Source: Paralithodes platypus (lineage: Eukaryota > Arthropoda > Malacostraca > Decapoda > Lithodidae). Taken from it: 64,000 nucleotides of DNA. Below the pieces are notes generated by a model that saw only the letters and a program-made list of their open reading frames with translations, was not told the DNA's origin and did no database searches. A program made the translations under genes and the position numbers. Shown piece after piece: positions 10,191 through 20,883 of the stretch (its first letter is position 1; each line of letters begins with the position of its first letter). Location: contig CM064538.1 in the NCBI GenBank assembly GCA_032716605.1, positions 20,827,238 to 20,891,237 on the forward strand, given 5' to 3'.

Positions 10191-10655
10191 TTAAGGGGAG
10201 GTGTTTAGTTTGTTCCTTAGACCTCCATCAAGCTTAAAATTACTCCCCCTAGACCCCCTTTCAAGATAAATTTGTACATTTTTCGGTAGAAAAATGTCCC
10301 GGCTGAAGGCCGGTTCCCCTTAAATTACAGGCTCGCTATCGCTCGCCAGGAAAACCATCAAACTTAAAATTACTCCCCCTAGACCCCCTTTCAAGATAAA
10401 TTTGTACATTTTTCGGTAGAAAAATTTCCCGGCCGAAGGCCGGTTCCCCTTAAATTACAGGCTCGCTATCGCTCGCCAGGAAAACATCAACACCTAAGTG
10501 GCACGAATGGTCTTAAAATTGACAGAAATGGGGCGAGGGTTCTTAAAATCGTCAAAATAATGGGGCGAACGTCTTAACACCTCAAAAGCAATGGGGCTAG
10601 ACATGAGGGAGAAAGGGGTCAAGAAAAAATCCCTGAAGTGGAAATCTCCCCTTAA
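10191..10655 (+). mobile_element. family A hairpin element with internal duplication
   Basis: TTAA at both ends. A segment of roughly 130 bases (from CCATCAA... through CGCTCGCCAGGAAAA) occurs twice in tandem, near 10226-10354 and 10356-10484. The two copies of the GC hairpin differ: CCGGCTGAAGGCCGG first, CCGGCCGAAGGCCGG second. Confidence 0.85.
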
Positions 10656-10679
10656 TGGACATGTATCCCGCCGACCTGA

Positions 10680-10905
10680 AGTTAACCCTTGTCATGTGGT
10701 GGTGTTGGTGGGTGATCACCCTGAGTGGAGGAGACCTTGGGGAAGACCACGTCACTCATGGTTGAAGAAAGTCCATTATTCATGTCGGGAGCTACTTGGG
10801 TATGGACCAAGTCACGGCCTGGGAACTCGCGCAGAGAGACCACGTGAATGGAGTCGGAGGGTGAGTGCAGGCTACACATCGCCGAATCACTTCTTGTTTG
10901 GCTCA
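10680..10905 (+). pseudogene. LINE reverse transcriptase C-terminal fragment
   Basis: An open frame here contains PEWRRPWGRPRHSWLKKV, then CRELLGYGPSHGLG and REWSRRVSAG. That spacing resembles the extreme C-terminus of invertebrate LINE polyproteins, which often end with a GRPRxxWLxxV block and an Arg/Trp-rich tail. The open frame begins inside the family A copy upstream, so its first 25 or so residues are translated transposon end and its start is not meaningful. A short, 5'-truncated remnant; family assignment is from memory of such tails. Confidence 0.45.
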
Positions 10906-10971
10906 TAATTGGTTCATAATTTTGTGAGATATATTGCTTACAGACTGTTATGCTGGGCTATAATAGGCCAT

Positions 10972-11297
10972 TTAAGAGGAGATCTCCACTTGAGGGATTG
11001 TTTCATGACTCCTTTCTCCCTCATGTTTAGCCCCATTGCTTTTAATATTATAAAACGTTTTCCCCATTAGTTTAACGATTTTAAGAACTTTCACCCCATA
11101 TTAAGACCTTTCGTGCAATTCAGGTGTCGATTTTATCCTGGCGAGCGATAGCGAGCCTGTAATTTATAGAGGCACCGGCCTTCGGCCGGGAGATTTTTCT
11201 ACCGAAAAATGTACAAATTTATCTTGAAAGGGACTCAAGGGGGTGTAATTATAAGCTTGATGGAGGTCTAGGGAACAAACTAAATACCTCCCCTTAA
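10972..11297 (-). mobile_element. family A hairpin element
   Basis: TTAAGAGGAGATCTCCACTT at the left and CTCCCCTTAA at the right, with GAGCGATAGCGAGCC and an intact CCGGCCTTCGGCCGG hairpin. Confidence 0.85.
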
Positions 11298-11531
11298 GTT
11301 CACCAAACGAGAACAACTGGGTATTCAATATCCACGCACAGGGTCGAAGCAAGGCAAATAATAATACAGTCCGAACACATACTTTTATTTATACACAAGA
11401 ATGAAATAGGTCAGTCTGTGGTAATACTATCAGAGCTCAGTTTTCTATGCGAAACCTAAAGGGTAGACAATAATAATGACACAGGAAATGATGACTGTAT
11501 ACATATATGAACTTATGGCTTACACAAACAC
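11298..11531. other. unassigned sequence between two family A copies
   Basis: 234 bases of apparently unique sequence; no coding or repeat signal recognised. Confidence 0.4.
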
Positions 11532-11867
11532 TTAAGGTGAGGTATTTAGTTTGTTCCCTACGTTTTTATCAAGCTTAGAATTACACCCCCTAGACCCCCT
11601 TTCAAGATAAATTTGTACATTTTTCGGTAGAAAAATGTCCCGGCCGGAGGCCGGTTGCTTTTAAATTACAGGCTCGCTATCGCTCGCCAGGAAAAAATCG
11701 ACACCTTAATGGCACGAATGGTCTTAAAATTGACAGAAATGGGGCAAAATGTCTTAAAATGTCCAAACTACTAGGGCGAACGTCTTAAAATCTCAAAAGC
11801 AATGGGGCTAAACATGAGGGCGAAACGAGTCTAGAAAAAAATCCCTCGAGTGGAGATCTCCCCTTAA
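11532..11867 (+). mobile_element. family A hairpin element
   Basis: TTAA ends at 11532-11535 and 11864-11867. The hairpin is CCGGCCGGAGGCCGG (loop GGA instead of GAA). Full internal order as in the 6482 copy. Confidence 0.85.
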
Positions 11868-12741
11868 ATCATTACAAGTTACATATTTAAAGTCGGAAAG
11901 AAAGTCCTCTGTATAGGCTATGTGAATACTAAAGAACAAGGAACTAAGTCTTCAGGGGCCACTCGATAGTAATGATGACCTCGATGGGTGTGAATATGTA
12001 TGTTGTGTTTGTATGTTCATTGTTTTCTGTTGTGTTTTGTGTTGTTCCCTAGGCTGGCTCTGTCTTGAGTCCCTCCCCCCCACCCCCACCCCACCCCACC
12101 CCAACACAAAAAGGGGAAAAGTGGGGATTGGGCCTCAGTATATAGATAGATAGATAGATAGATAGAAGTTTATATAATAGTGCATGTTGAGTAGCCTACC
12201 GCCCGCCCCCCCCCTGTTACGTCAGCGCTCAGGTAACGCGCTTTCGTTACGCAGCGGATACGTCATGTCGGCCGGATATAACGTTAATTGATGGAGGTTA
12301 TGTGGAAGTTATCAGCGGTTAATTGGTTTGTGGAGCAGTCGTAGGTTTGGGGAAGAGAGAGAAAGTGTGTGTGTGTGTGTGTGTTTACGTATGTGTGTGT
12401 GTGTGTGTGTTCTTGTGCATAGTATTCAATGTACGTACTGGAGATACGGGTGAGTACGCATCTACAAGTGTGAACGTGCACTGCAAAACAAACTATGGCT
12501 ATGAAAAAGGTAATAAAAGTGTCCATAAGAATCTACTCATGCAAAAGTATATTAAAGGTAATAATCTCATCTAACACAAGGATAGCAAGGTAAATCACCA
12601 TCACTATATCCAATGATCATAATATACCTTTGTCATACCCTTCTTTTACTCTTGATTTTTACAGTGTATGACAGTTGGTATTAGAACATAATTAGCAGTA
12701 CAATTGATTATCTTTTAATGAACTTGATATTGTAATGGTTT
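11868..12741. other. mixed unassigned sequence with short repeats
   Basis: Contains a C-run (12067-12105), a family H block AAAAGTGGGGATTGGGCCTC followed by (ATAG)n at 12113-12165, a CpG-rich patch at 12205-12280, and GT microsatellites at 12365-12410. No gene is evident. The H block recurs at 26637-26698, also followed by ATAG repeats, so it may be the tail of a retroposon. Confidence 0.5.
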
Positions 12742-12808
12742 TGAGAGAGAAAGAGAGAGAGAGAGAGAGATGGAGAGAGAGAGAGAGAAGGAGAGAGAGA
12801 GAGAGAGA

Positions 12809-12861
<53 letters not shown>

Positions 12862-12896
12862 GGAGAGGGGGAGAGGGATGGAGAGAGAGAGAGAGA

Positions 12897-12945
<49 letters not shown>

Positions 12946-13000
12946 AGAGAGAGAGAGAGAGAATGAGGTAAAATTGAGAGAGAGAGAGAGAGAGGTCGTG
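12742..13000. repeat. long (GA)n tract
   Basis: About 250 bases of GA with sparse TGGA and GGGA interruptions. Long open frames on both strands are low-complexity artefacts. Confidence 0.95.
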
Positions 13001-13148
13001 AGATAGAATGAGGAAAGATTGAGATGGAAGAGAAGAGGGTCGGCCTGAAACAAAAGATATACATTAACTTATTCAATTTTTAACAACTCATAAAATATAT
13101 CATAATATATTGCGCTGAATATTATGGAGCTTTATTGTTTTGCCCTAC

Positions 13149-13149
<1 letters not shown>

Positions 13150-13182
<33 letters not shown>

Positions 13183-13187
13183 ATCTC

Positions 13188-13239
<52 letters not shown>

Positions 13240-13332
13240 CTTCTCTTCCCCTCTCTCTTCCCTTCCCTTCCTCCTTTCCTTCCTATCTTCTTTCCTTCCT
13301 ACCTTCCCTCCCTCCTTCCTCCCTCCCTCCTA
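13150..13332. repeat. (CT)n and (CCTT)n tracts
   Basis: CT run to about 13235, then CCTT/CTTCC sequence to 13332, ending directly at a CR1 fragment. Confidence 0.9.
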
Positions 13333-13582
13333 CCTGTGACCAAGTGGGGCGATACTCTTACTTCACACTCCGGACATGACTTGTATACGAACTTGCAAGA
13401 GAGTTCGCTTTATCAATTTGTTCGAACACCGACCCGTGGTAATAACGTTCTTGACATTGTACTTGCAACAAAAGAAGAATTAATAGAGAATTTGAATGTT
13501 GGTGATGAATTCAGTAACAGCGACCATCGTACGATAACTTTCACTTTAAAGTTTACTAGTAACGAACCAAATAGTAGCATCG
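13333..13582 (+). pseudogene. internal CR1 endonuclease fragment inside microsatellites
   Basis: Encodes the C-terminal part of an APE-type LINE endonuclease: VTKWGDTLTSHSGHDLYTN through the SNSDHRTITFTLKF motif, where SDH is the conserved catalytic triplet region. It is nearly identical (I count two base differences in about 250) to the reverse complement of 23640-23889 in the larger CR1 copy. Neither a LINE 5' end nor a 3' end is present: it starts at a CCTT tract and ends at a GA tract. Confidence 0.85.
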
Positions 13583-13682
13583 AAAAGAGAGAGAGAGAGA
13601 GAGAGCGAAAGCGAGAGAGAGAGGGAGGGGGGGGGGGGCGGGGGGAGTAGACAGACAGACAGACAGACAGAGAGTGAGAGAG
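13583..13682. repeat. (GA)n, G-run and (ACAG)n microsatellites
   Basis: GA repeat, then a 14-base G-run broken by C, then ACAG units. Confidence 0.9.
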
Positions 13683-13920
13683 CAAAACATATATGGATTA
13701 GCTTTGATGGAATTAATTGTGCACATGATGGGGACATATTATGGTAAATTGAAGCCTACTCCAGTGCATCAATCCTTTCTGTGCACAAATATATCAAAAT
13801 CAAAGTTATTTTTTAGTGATAGCAATGTCCAAAAAAGGGAATTGGTTTTGTTGTTCTCAGTTTCAGTTATCATCAAATATTAAAATGTGTTGAGTTCATA
13901 ATTATATTCCAGACATTTAC
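13683..13920. other. unassigned sequence
   Basis: AT-rich, no family recognised; a 69-codon open frame has no domain. Confidence 0.4.
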
Positions 13921-14085
13921 TTAAGGGGGTAGTCCTCGCTTTTTATGGACCCCCTTCTCCCTCATGTTTAGCATATTAGCTGTGAGGTTTTAAGACGTTC
14001 GTTTGATTAGCTTGGCGATTTTGAGACCTTTCGCCTCATTTTTTGTTTTCAATATCAAGATCTTTCGTGCCCTTTAGGTGACGAT
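13921..14085 (-). mobile_element. family A element, truncated left arm
   Basis: TTAAGGGGGTAGTCCTCGCT start, then CTCATGTTTAGC, TTAAGACGTTCG and CTTTCGTGCC blocks. The match stops just before the GAGCGATAGCGAGCC core in a T/G-rich stretch. Confidence 0.7.
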
Positions 14086-14145
14086 TTTTTGTTTTTTGTT
14101 TTTTAGTTTTTTTGTGAGCTAGATACTATGGTATCCGAGTCTACC

Positions 14146-14215
14146 AAACCCCTTCAGCACGATGACGTAATTATTTTATTTTTCTGGTTACCATTAAACG
14201 ATAAGAGTGGCTGAA
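14146..14215 (+). repeat. family C left arm fragment
   Basis: ACCCCTTCAGCACGATGACG followed by TTTTCTGGTTACCATTAAACG. Its right arm appears at 14590-14730, so the intervening sequence may have inserted into it. Confidence 0.5.
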
Positions 14216-14283
14216 TCCGCTATATCTCGATTTCGCTACATCCCATTTTAGACATTCTCGTAGTGCAAGAGCCATCACAGTCG

Positions 14284-14563
14284 GTAGCGGAAATCCGGCA
14301 GGTCCACTTTGTTCATTTTGGCTCTGTGAACAACTTTGATCTTAGTGATCAATGTCGTGGAGGCAGCTGTTTAGGAGGAGTAGTGCGTCAAAGGTTCCGG
14401 AGACAACAAAACACAGCGAAGAGACATAATAAGTGTAGCGGAAATCAGGCAGTTTCACTTTGTTCATTTTGGCTCTATGTACAACTTTGATCTTAGTGTT
14501 CAATGTTGTGGAGGCAGCCGTTTAGGAGGAGTAGTGCGTCAAACATTACAGAGAAAACAAAAA
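14284..14563 (+). repeat. 151-bp imperfect tandem duplication
   Basis: Two units beginning TAGCGGAAATC (14285 and 14436) share CACTTTGTTCATTTTGGCTC, TTTGATCTTAGTG and GGAGGAGTAGTGCGTCAAA. The open frame over it has no recognisable domain and does not span both units cleanly. Confidence 0.7.
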
Positions 14564-14589
14564 TCAACTCAGCAAAACACAGCCCTCTT

Positions 14590-14735
14590 CCTAGCGTAAT
14601 CAGGCTCCGAGGGGTAAATAGTATCTCAATAAGCCATCAGACTAACACCGGGCCTTCATAACCTGCATAAAATCATCTAATGTTAGCCCATATAAAAGGC
14701 AAAAAAGGCGCCATAGTGCTGGAGGGGTCAAAGAA
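14590..14735 (+). repeat. family C right arm fragment
   Basis: TGCATAAAATCATCTAATGT, then TTAGCCCATATAAAAGGC and GGCGCCATAGTGCTGG. Probably the other half of the arm at 14146. Confidence 0.5.
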
Positions 14736-14740
14736 TAATA

Positions 14741-15124
14741 TTAAGGAGGGTCACAGGCTTTTTATATCTTTCTCTCCATTTCGCTCTTTCCCTGGCTTGT
14801 ATCCATTCGGCCCCATTCAGCCAACTGTTTTAAGACGTTTATCCCCATCCATGTGTCGATTTCTTCCTGGCGAGCGATAGCGAGCCAGCATTGTATGGAG
14901 AGATCCGGCTTCGACGGAGACATTTTTCTATCGAAAAATGTACAAATTTAGCTTGCTGTAAAACAAAGAATATATATATGCTGGCTCACTATCGCCAGCC
15001 AGGAAAATATTGACACCTGGATGGGGGTAAATGTCTTAAAACAGTAGGCTGAATGGGGCCGAATGGATACAAGCCAAAGAGAGAGGGAGAGACAGAGAAA
15101 AAAAGCGAGGTGGGCTCCCTTTAA
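14741..15124 (-). mobile_element. family B hairpin element
   Basis: TTAA at both ends, full-length (384 bp), GAGCGATAGCGAGCC core, CCGGCTTCGACGG central hairpin (one mismatch), right end GTGGGCTCCCTTTAA. Outside the element AAGAATAATAT stands on both sides (14730-14741 and 15124-15135), a possible longer target duplication. Confidence 0.85.
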
Positions 15125-15200
15125 AGAATAATATCAAGCAATTGGTCAACCTCAGCAAGTCATTCTCCCAGCCAAGTAAGGTGAGTGAAGGTGCATCTAA

Positions 15201-15593
15201 TTAAGGGAGCCCACCTCGCTTTTTTTATCCTTCTCTCCCTCTCTGTTTGGCTTGTATCCATTCGGCCCCATTCAACGTACTGTTTTAAGACGTTTACCCC
15301 CATCCAGGTGTCAATATTTTCCTGACGAGCGGTAGCGAGCCAGCATATACTGTATATATATTTTTGTTTTGACAGCAAGCTAGATTTGTAAATTTGTCGA
15401 TAGAAAAATTTCTCCGGCGAAGCCGGATTTCTCCATACAATGCTGGCTCGCTATCGATCGCCAGGAGGAAATCGACACCTGGATGGGGATAAACGTCTTA
15501 AAACAGTTTGCTGAATGGGGCCGAATGGATACAAGCCAGGGAAAGAGAGAAAGGGAGAAAAAGATGAAAACAAAAGCCGGTGACCCCCCTTAA
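15201..15593 (+). mobile_element. family B hairpin element, inverted to its neighbour
   Basis: TTAAGGGAGCCCACCTCGCT at the left, CCGGTGACCCCCCTTAA at the right, 393 bp. It lies 76 bases from the copy at 14741-15124 in opposite orientation, so the pair forms a large inverted repeat. Confidence 0.87.
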
Positions 15594-15601
15594 TCTGGAG
15601 A

Positions 15602-17130
15602 GTATAAGAATGCACCAAGGAACTAAACTGAAGTGGATGGAAGATTGGACAACTCTCTGGTATGTGGAGGACAAAATAAATAATAAATATATTCAGTAGG
15701 TGAAGGGCTGGGTGATAAGAGATTGTGTTTAATATTTTCTTTTTCCTCTTGTTGATTTTCATTTTCGACTTTGTAATGGTGTGGGTAAATAGGTCTTATT
15801 TTTCTATTGCGTTTATTTTTCCTATCGATCTATATATGTTTTCCCATTTTCCTTCCTTTTCTTATTTCCCTTGTTCATCCATTTCATCTCTCTCTCCCTC
15901 TTCCTTCTTCCTTCCTTTCTCCCACGCTCCCTTCCTTTTTCTCTCCTCTTCCTTCTTCCTTCCTTTCTCCCACCCTCCCTTCCTTCTCTCTCCCTCTAAC
16001 CTTTCTTCCTCACTGCACCACTTTCCTTTCTCTCTCCCTCTTCCTTCTTCCTTCCTCCCTCCCACCCTCCCTTCCTTTCTCTCTCCCTCTAACCTTCCTT
16101 CCTCCCTCCCTTCCTTCCCGTCATCTTCCTTCCTCCTTTCTCCCACCCTCCATGCCTTCTCGCTCCCTCTAACCTTCCTTCCTCCCTCCCTTCCTTCCCG
16201 CCATTGCTTCCTTCCTTCTTTCTCCCCCCCTCCTTCCTTTCTCTCTCCCTCTAACCTTCCTTTCTCCCTTCCTTCCTTCCCGCCATTCTTCCTTCCTTCC
16301 TTTCTCCCACCCTCCCTTCCTTTTTCTCTCCCTCTAACTTTTCTTCCTCCTCCCTCCCTTCCTTCCCGCCATTCTTCCTTCCTTCCTTTCTCCCACCCTC
16401 CCTTCCTTTCTCTCTCCCTCTAACCTTCCTTCCTCCCTCCCTTCCTTCCCGCCATTCTTCCTTCCTTCCTTTCTCCACCCTCCTTCCTTTCTCTCTCCCT
16501 CTAACTTTTCTTCCTCCCTCCCTTCCTTCCCGCCATTCTTCCTTCCTTCCTTTCACACCACTAAGTAAAGTAAACTAGAGTGTGAGAAAGCCTGGCTAAC
16601 TCTGGTATGTGGTAGAGGAAAACAAAATTATAAAATATATGCAGTAAGGCTGAGTGATAGTTTTTTTTTTACAGTGTGTTAAAATATTTGTTTTAGTATA
16701 TTTTGTTTATCTACCTATCTATCTATCTATCTATCTATCTATTTCCCTGTTTTCCTTCCTTGTCATATTTCCCTTGTTCATCCTATTTCATTCTTACTTC
16801 ATCTCTCTCCCCCTTCCTTCCTTCCTCCTTCCCTCTCTATTCTTTCTTCCTTACTTCCTTCCTTCCTTTCTTCCTTCCTTTCACACCACTAAGTAAAATA
16901 AACTGGAGTAGACTGAAGACTGGACAACTCTCTGGTATGTGGCAGAACAAATAATATATGCAGAAGGTGAAGGGGTGGGTGATAAGAGATTGTTTTCCTC
17001 TTTCAGTTGTTGATTCTCGTTTTCTGTCTTGGTATGGTGTGGATTTACATGTCTATCTATCTATCTATCTATCTATCTATATTTTCTTTTGCTTTTATTT
17101 TCCTATGTCCCTTTTCCTTCCATCTCATGT
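15602..17130 (+). repeat. triplicated unit carrying an ~80-bp pyrimidine minisatellite
   Basis: Three related units start near 15620, 16556 and 16885. Shared blocks are CACCACTAAGTAAARTAAAC, CTCTGGTATGTGG, ATATGCAG and GGGTGATAAGAGATTG (weaker in unit 2), followed by ATCT repeats and TATTTCCCTTGTTCATCC. The first unit carries a pyrimidine-only minisatellite (about 15885-16555): CTCTCTCCCTCTAACCTTCC recurs about seven times at roughly 80-base spacing. The long Ser/Leu/Pro frames over it are artefacts. Confidence 0.75.
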
Positions 17131-17699
17131 TACTTCTGCATTACCATCTACACTACTAATTCAATCATATTTTGTTTTTCCATACATAAACTCACTGGGT
17201 GTATACGAAATAATGTGGTCACCTGTACTTTTCTGTCCTTATACTAGAGAGGTGTATTAATACCAATATATATTCCTTTTAAAAGGGTATATTACTATGG
17301 ACACTTTATAATATACCTTTTCCATACGCATATTGTTTAACTGCGTATGGTTTGGCTACATGTTTCTTATAGTATATATATATTTTTTTTTTTTCCAACT
17401 ACTCCCTCTCGGGCATAGGCTGAGAGCCTATACATTCCACCGCTCAACACGGTGAAGCCCGTGAGGTCTCGTTCCAGTCTGGGGAGTGAGACATGTGAAG
17501 CATCCATTCATGGCTCGAAGCAGCTCCATCTCTGAAGCCGCTGGTTTTTTCGTTCAAGTGCTTCACTGTCTCACCCTCCAGACTCAGACCCTCACTCTCA
17601 GAACGCCACCTATATCGTTATCATCTATCAACCAAGCTCTGTTTGTTCATACATTTATAAACCTATCTATATACCAGAGGAGAGATACGTTCAGTACAT
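17131..17699. other. unassigned sequence
   Basis: AT-rich to 17400, then more balanced. The 17400-17640 stretch includes an 88-codon open frame (17486-17752) without a recognisable domain. I see no splice or coding signal that I would trust. Confidence 0.4.
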
Positions 17700-17970
17700 A
17701 CATATATATTACATGCATACATACATACATACATACATTCATACATTCATAATAAACGCATAGGTGTATTTATGTATATCAATGAGATGTTAATATATAT
17801 ATATATATATATATATATACAGTATATAACCTCATTACATGAATATATATTATAATAAAATGCACTTTACACTACATAATTATTCAAGCGCACACACACA
17901 CACACACACATTTACATACATACATACGTACATACATACATACATACATACATACATACACATCGACCTT
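17700..17970. repeat. (CATA)n, (AT)n and (CA)n microsatellites
   Basis: CATA runs at about 17706-17740 and 17915-17960, AT at 17793-17820, CA at 17889-17911. Confidence 0.85.
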
Positions 17971-18034
17971 ACACGCACATGCGAGTGAACTAATTGTATC
18001 ACTTTCACTCTTATATGCTCTCTCTATTAATGGT

Positions 18035-18055
18035 GCCTCTCTCTCTCTCTCTCTC

Positions 18056-18094
<39 letters not shown>

Positions 18095-18142
18095 ACGCCA
18101 CGTCGCGCGGCTCTCTCCTCTCTCTCTCTCTCTCTCTCTTTA
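18035..18142. repeat. (CT)n microsatellite with GC-rich interruption
   Basis: CT runs on both sides of GACGCCACGTCGCGCGGC. Confidence 0.9.
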
Positions 18143-18359
18143 TATATATACTATAATAATTATATAGGGCACTTTCTGTGAGTCTGTCTGTTTGTTCACG
18201 AACTACTCCCGTCAGTTTCAATATTGAGAGCCCATACTTGGGCATGCATACTAAGGGGTGCCAGGAATAGGTTTTAGTGAAAATATATTATGTTCCCAAC
18301 CACTCCCCCCCCCCCAAAGCCACGAGCCGGTGCAACGGAAGGGGGGTGCCAGCGGTCCT

Positions 18360-18860
18360 CGAGAGCCCCCCCCACGGTCCACACAAACACACACAGGCCC
18401 CCTAACACACACATACACAAACGCACACACACAAACAGGTCACCCACACGCATACACACACAGACCCCCACAGCCGGCACACACATACGCCTACACAACC
18501 ACACAACAAAACAAACTATCGAGGCCCACCCTACACACACACAGCCACTCACACACACAACCACACGTACACACACACACACACTGCTACGCACATACAC
18601 ACACACACACACAGACACACACGCACACAGAGGCCCCCTACACACACAGCCACTCACACACACCCAGCTACACACAAAACCACACAGCTACACGAAAACA
18701 CACACAACTGCGTTACGCCACATACACACAATATAGCTATCAACACAACACACACACAGCGACACCACATACACACACACACACACACACACATCTACAC
18801 ACACACACACACACACACACATAGGCCCTCTACACACACACACAGGGAAGGTGAAAGTGT
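18360..18860. repeat. (CA)n-rich degenerate repeat
   Basis: About 500 bases of CACA with GGCCCCCTA, CAGCCACTCACA and similar interruptions, some recurring. His-Thr and Val-Cys frames across it are artefacts. The segment at 18296-18360 before it is C-rich and unassigned. Confidence 0.9.
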
Positions 18861-18927
18861 ACCAGAGGGGTCTACTGCTCACCGACCCACTCTCATAGGA
18901 ACACACTCGGGGGTATACAGGCGCAGT

Positions 18928-19165
18928 ATACCTTCTCCCTCATCTTTAGCCCCAGTTGTTTTGACATTTTAAGACGTTCGCCCCATTAGTTTGGCAATTT
19001 TAATAAAACCTTTCACTCCATTTATTTTTCAATATTAGGACCTTTCGTGCCATTTAGGTGTTGATATTATCCTGGCGAGCGATAGCGAGCCTGTAATAAT
19101 GGGAGTGATCGGACATTTTCCTACCGAAAATGTACACAGAGATCTCGAAGGGGGTTCAATTATAA
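18928..19165 (-). mobile_element. family A element, partial
   Basis: Begins inside the left arm (CTTCTCCCTCATCTTTAGCC) and carries GAGCGATAGCGAGCC, but the GC hairpin is lost and the right arm stops after GATCTCGAAGGGGGTTC. Confidence 0.7.
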
Positions 19166-19179
19166 TATTCTAGTCCAGT

Positions 19180-19412
19180 TTGTAGACGACTTTGTGCAAG
19201 CTTAAGAAGTGAAGCTGGTTGGTTGTAAAAAGTGTTAAGTGAGATAGACTACAAAGCCTGATCATTGTTGGAGGACCTTTTTAAAAGTGTTAAGTGAGAT
19301 AGTACAAAAGCCTGGTCCTTGTTGGAGGACCTTTCTAAACTGCGCCAAAATCGTCTAAATAAAGCTTAAATATAAACTTAAAAGAAGGTCGCCCAGTACA
19401 GAAGGGGTTAAT
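19180..19412 (+). mobile_element. family C element, rearranged
   Basis: A TAGACGACTTTGTGCAAGCTT arm, then AAGTGTTAAGTGAGATAG with GTTGGAGGACCTTT present twice (tandem partial duplication), and an AAAATCGTCTAAATAAAGC right arm ending CCAGTACAGAAGGGGTTAA. Another partial arm follows at 19425-19480. Confidence 0.6.
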
Positions 19413-19574
19413 CCCTTTCAGCAATATGACTTACTATTTCCTTTTATTCTGGCCAAAACGTAGACGAATGTGTATACAGGATAGAGAAACACGTCAGTGG
19501 CTATACAGAAACAATATACCTTGTACTGATGATAAGGGTGTATAGGAACAAGTATGTGCTTAGTGAATTAATAT

Positions 19575-19576
<2 letters not shown>

Positions 19577-19652
<76 letters not shown>

Positions 19653-19735
19653 TTTTTTTTTGTTGTTTGGTTTTTTTTTTTTGGTGGGGTAGATTTTTTT
19701 TTTTTTTTTGTTTTTTTTTTTTTTTTTTTTTTTTT
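19577..19735. repeat. long interrupted poly(T)
   Basis: About 160 bases of T with isolated C and G breaks; likely partly affected by sequencing error. Confidence 0.95.
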
Positions 19736-20600
19736 GGAATAAGATATAGTATTAGTGTTTATAGATGTAAATTAACATTTTAGTATAAATTAGGGTAATA
19801 GTAGTGTTTTCAAGAGTCATTAAACTTGTTAGTAAATTAGGGTATATTAGTGTGGGTACAGTAATTAACATTTTTAAAAAAGTATAATTCGTCTGGTTAT
19901 ATTAGTGTTTGCCTAACGACAGGAATTACCTTTTTAATAATAATTAGGTTATATGAGTGTTTATAGAGGTAATTAATTTTTTTAATACAATTTATGGGTT
20001 TATATTAGGGTTTGTACAGTAAGGAACATTTTTTAGGTTATAATTAGGTTTATATTGTAGTGTTTATACAAGTAAGGAACCTTTTTAAGATAATTAGGTT
20101 ATAGAGTGTTCACCTTATGAGTAATTAATTTTTTTTAGTATAATTGCGGTTATATGATGTTGTATACTAGTAATTAACCTTTTTAATACAATTAACAAGG
20201 TTTATACTAACCCAGTTATAAATTAACAGTAATTAACATTTTTAGTATAATTAGGGTCTATTATGTGTTTATACAGTAATTAACCTTTTTAATACAAATT
20301 AGGTTCTACTAGTATTTATACAGTAACTTAACAGTTTAGTTAATTAGGGTTATATTAGTGTTTATACAGTAATTAACCTTTTTAGTATAGTAAGGGTACC
20401 TTAGTGTATAGTATAAAGTAAATTAACCTTTTAGTATAGATTAGGGTATATTAGTGTGTGTAGAGTACATTAGCCAACAGAATTTTAAAGAAATCCTACA
20501 TAATAGAGTATATTAGTGTGTGTACAGTATAATTACCCTGTTTAGTATAATAAGGTTATATTAGTGTTTTGTAGGGGCTACAGGTAAATTAACTTTTTTC
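19736..20600 (+). repeat. degenerate ~47-bp AT-rich tandem repeat
   Basis: Roughly 17-18 imperfect units containing GTTTATACAGTAATTAACC, then TTTTTAGTATAATTAGGG and TATATTAG. Many single-base indels between units. No coding. Confidence 0.75.
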
Positions 20601-20700
20601 TAATAGACCAGTGACGCTTTTCTTCCTCATTGTATCCAGGGCTAACACTGGACGATTTTGTATAGCTTAGGAAGAGACCTCCAAAGGGGGGGGGTGGGGG
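20601..20700 (+). repeat. family C left arm fragment
   Basis: ACCAGTGACGCTTTTCTTCC, then CTAACACTGGACGATTTTGT and AGCTTAGGAAGAGACC, ending at a G-run. The 20700-20883 stretch after it is unassigned. Confidence 0.5.
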
Positions 20701-20883
20701 ATCTAGTGCGTCAGTGTTTATTAAAGGGAAATGTGCTAATTATTTACTTAATAATTTTTAATTTTCGTTTATGTTGACTTATTTTCATGGGGGGCAAATT
20801 AAAAAACAAAGTGCTCGAAAATGGCAAAAGTAACCAAAACCTATTGCATCGTATACACAGACACTTGTATCAGGGTCCTGGTA

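Noticed and set aside
12205..12280. CpG-rich patch with TACGTCA motifs as a promoter
   Set aside because: Too short, only half-site matches, and no gene or transcript feature nearby.
14263..14490. 75-codon open frame as a gene
   Set aside because: Lies on a 151-bp tandem duplication and does not keep a frame in both units; no domain.
15725..16556. 232-codon frame rich in Ser, Phe, Leu and Pro, and Gly/Arg/Glu frames opposite
   Set aside because: Follows the ~80-bp pyrimidine minisatellite; no domain and no complexity beyond the repeat.
17400..17752. Possible exon (88-codon frame at 17486)
   Set aside because: Composition is more balanced than its surroundings, but I see no domain and no consistent splice sites; left as unassigned.
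18258..18824. 188-codon His-Thr frame
   Set aside because: Translation of a CA-rich tract; no complexity.
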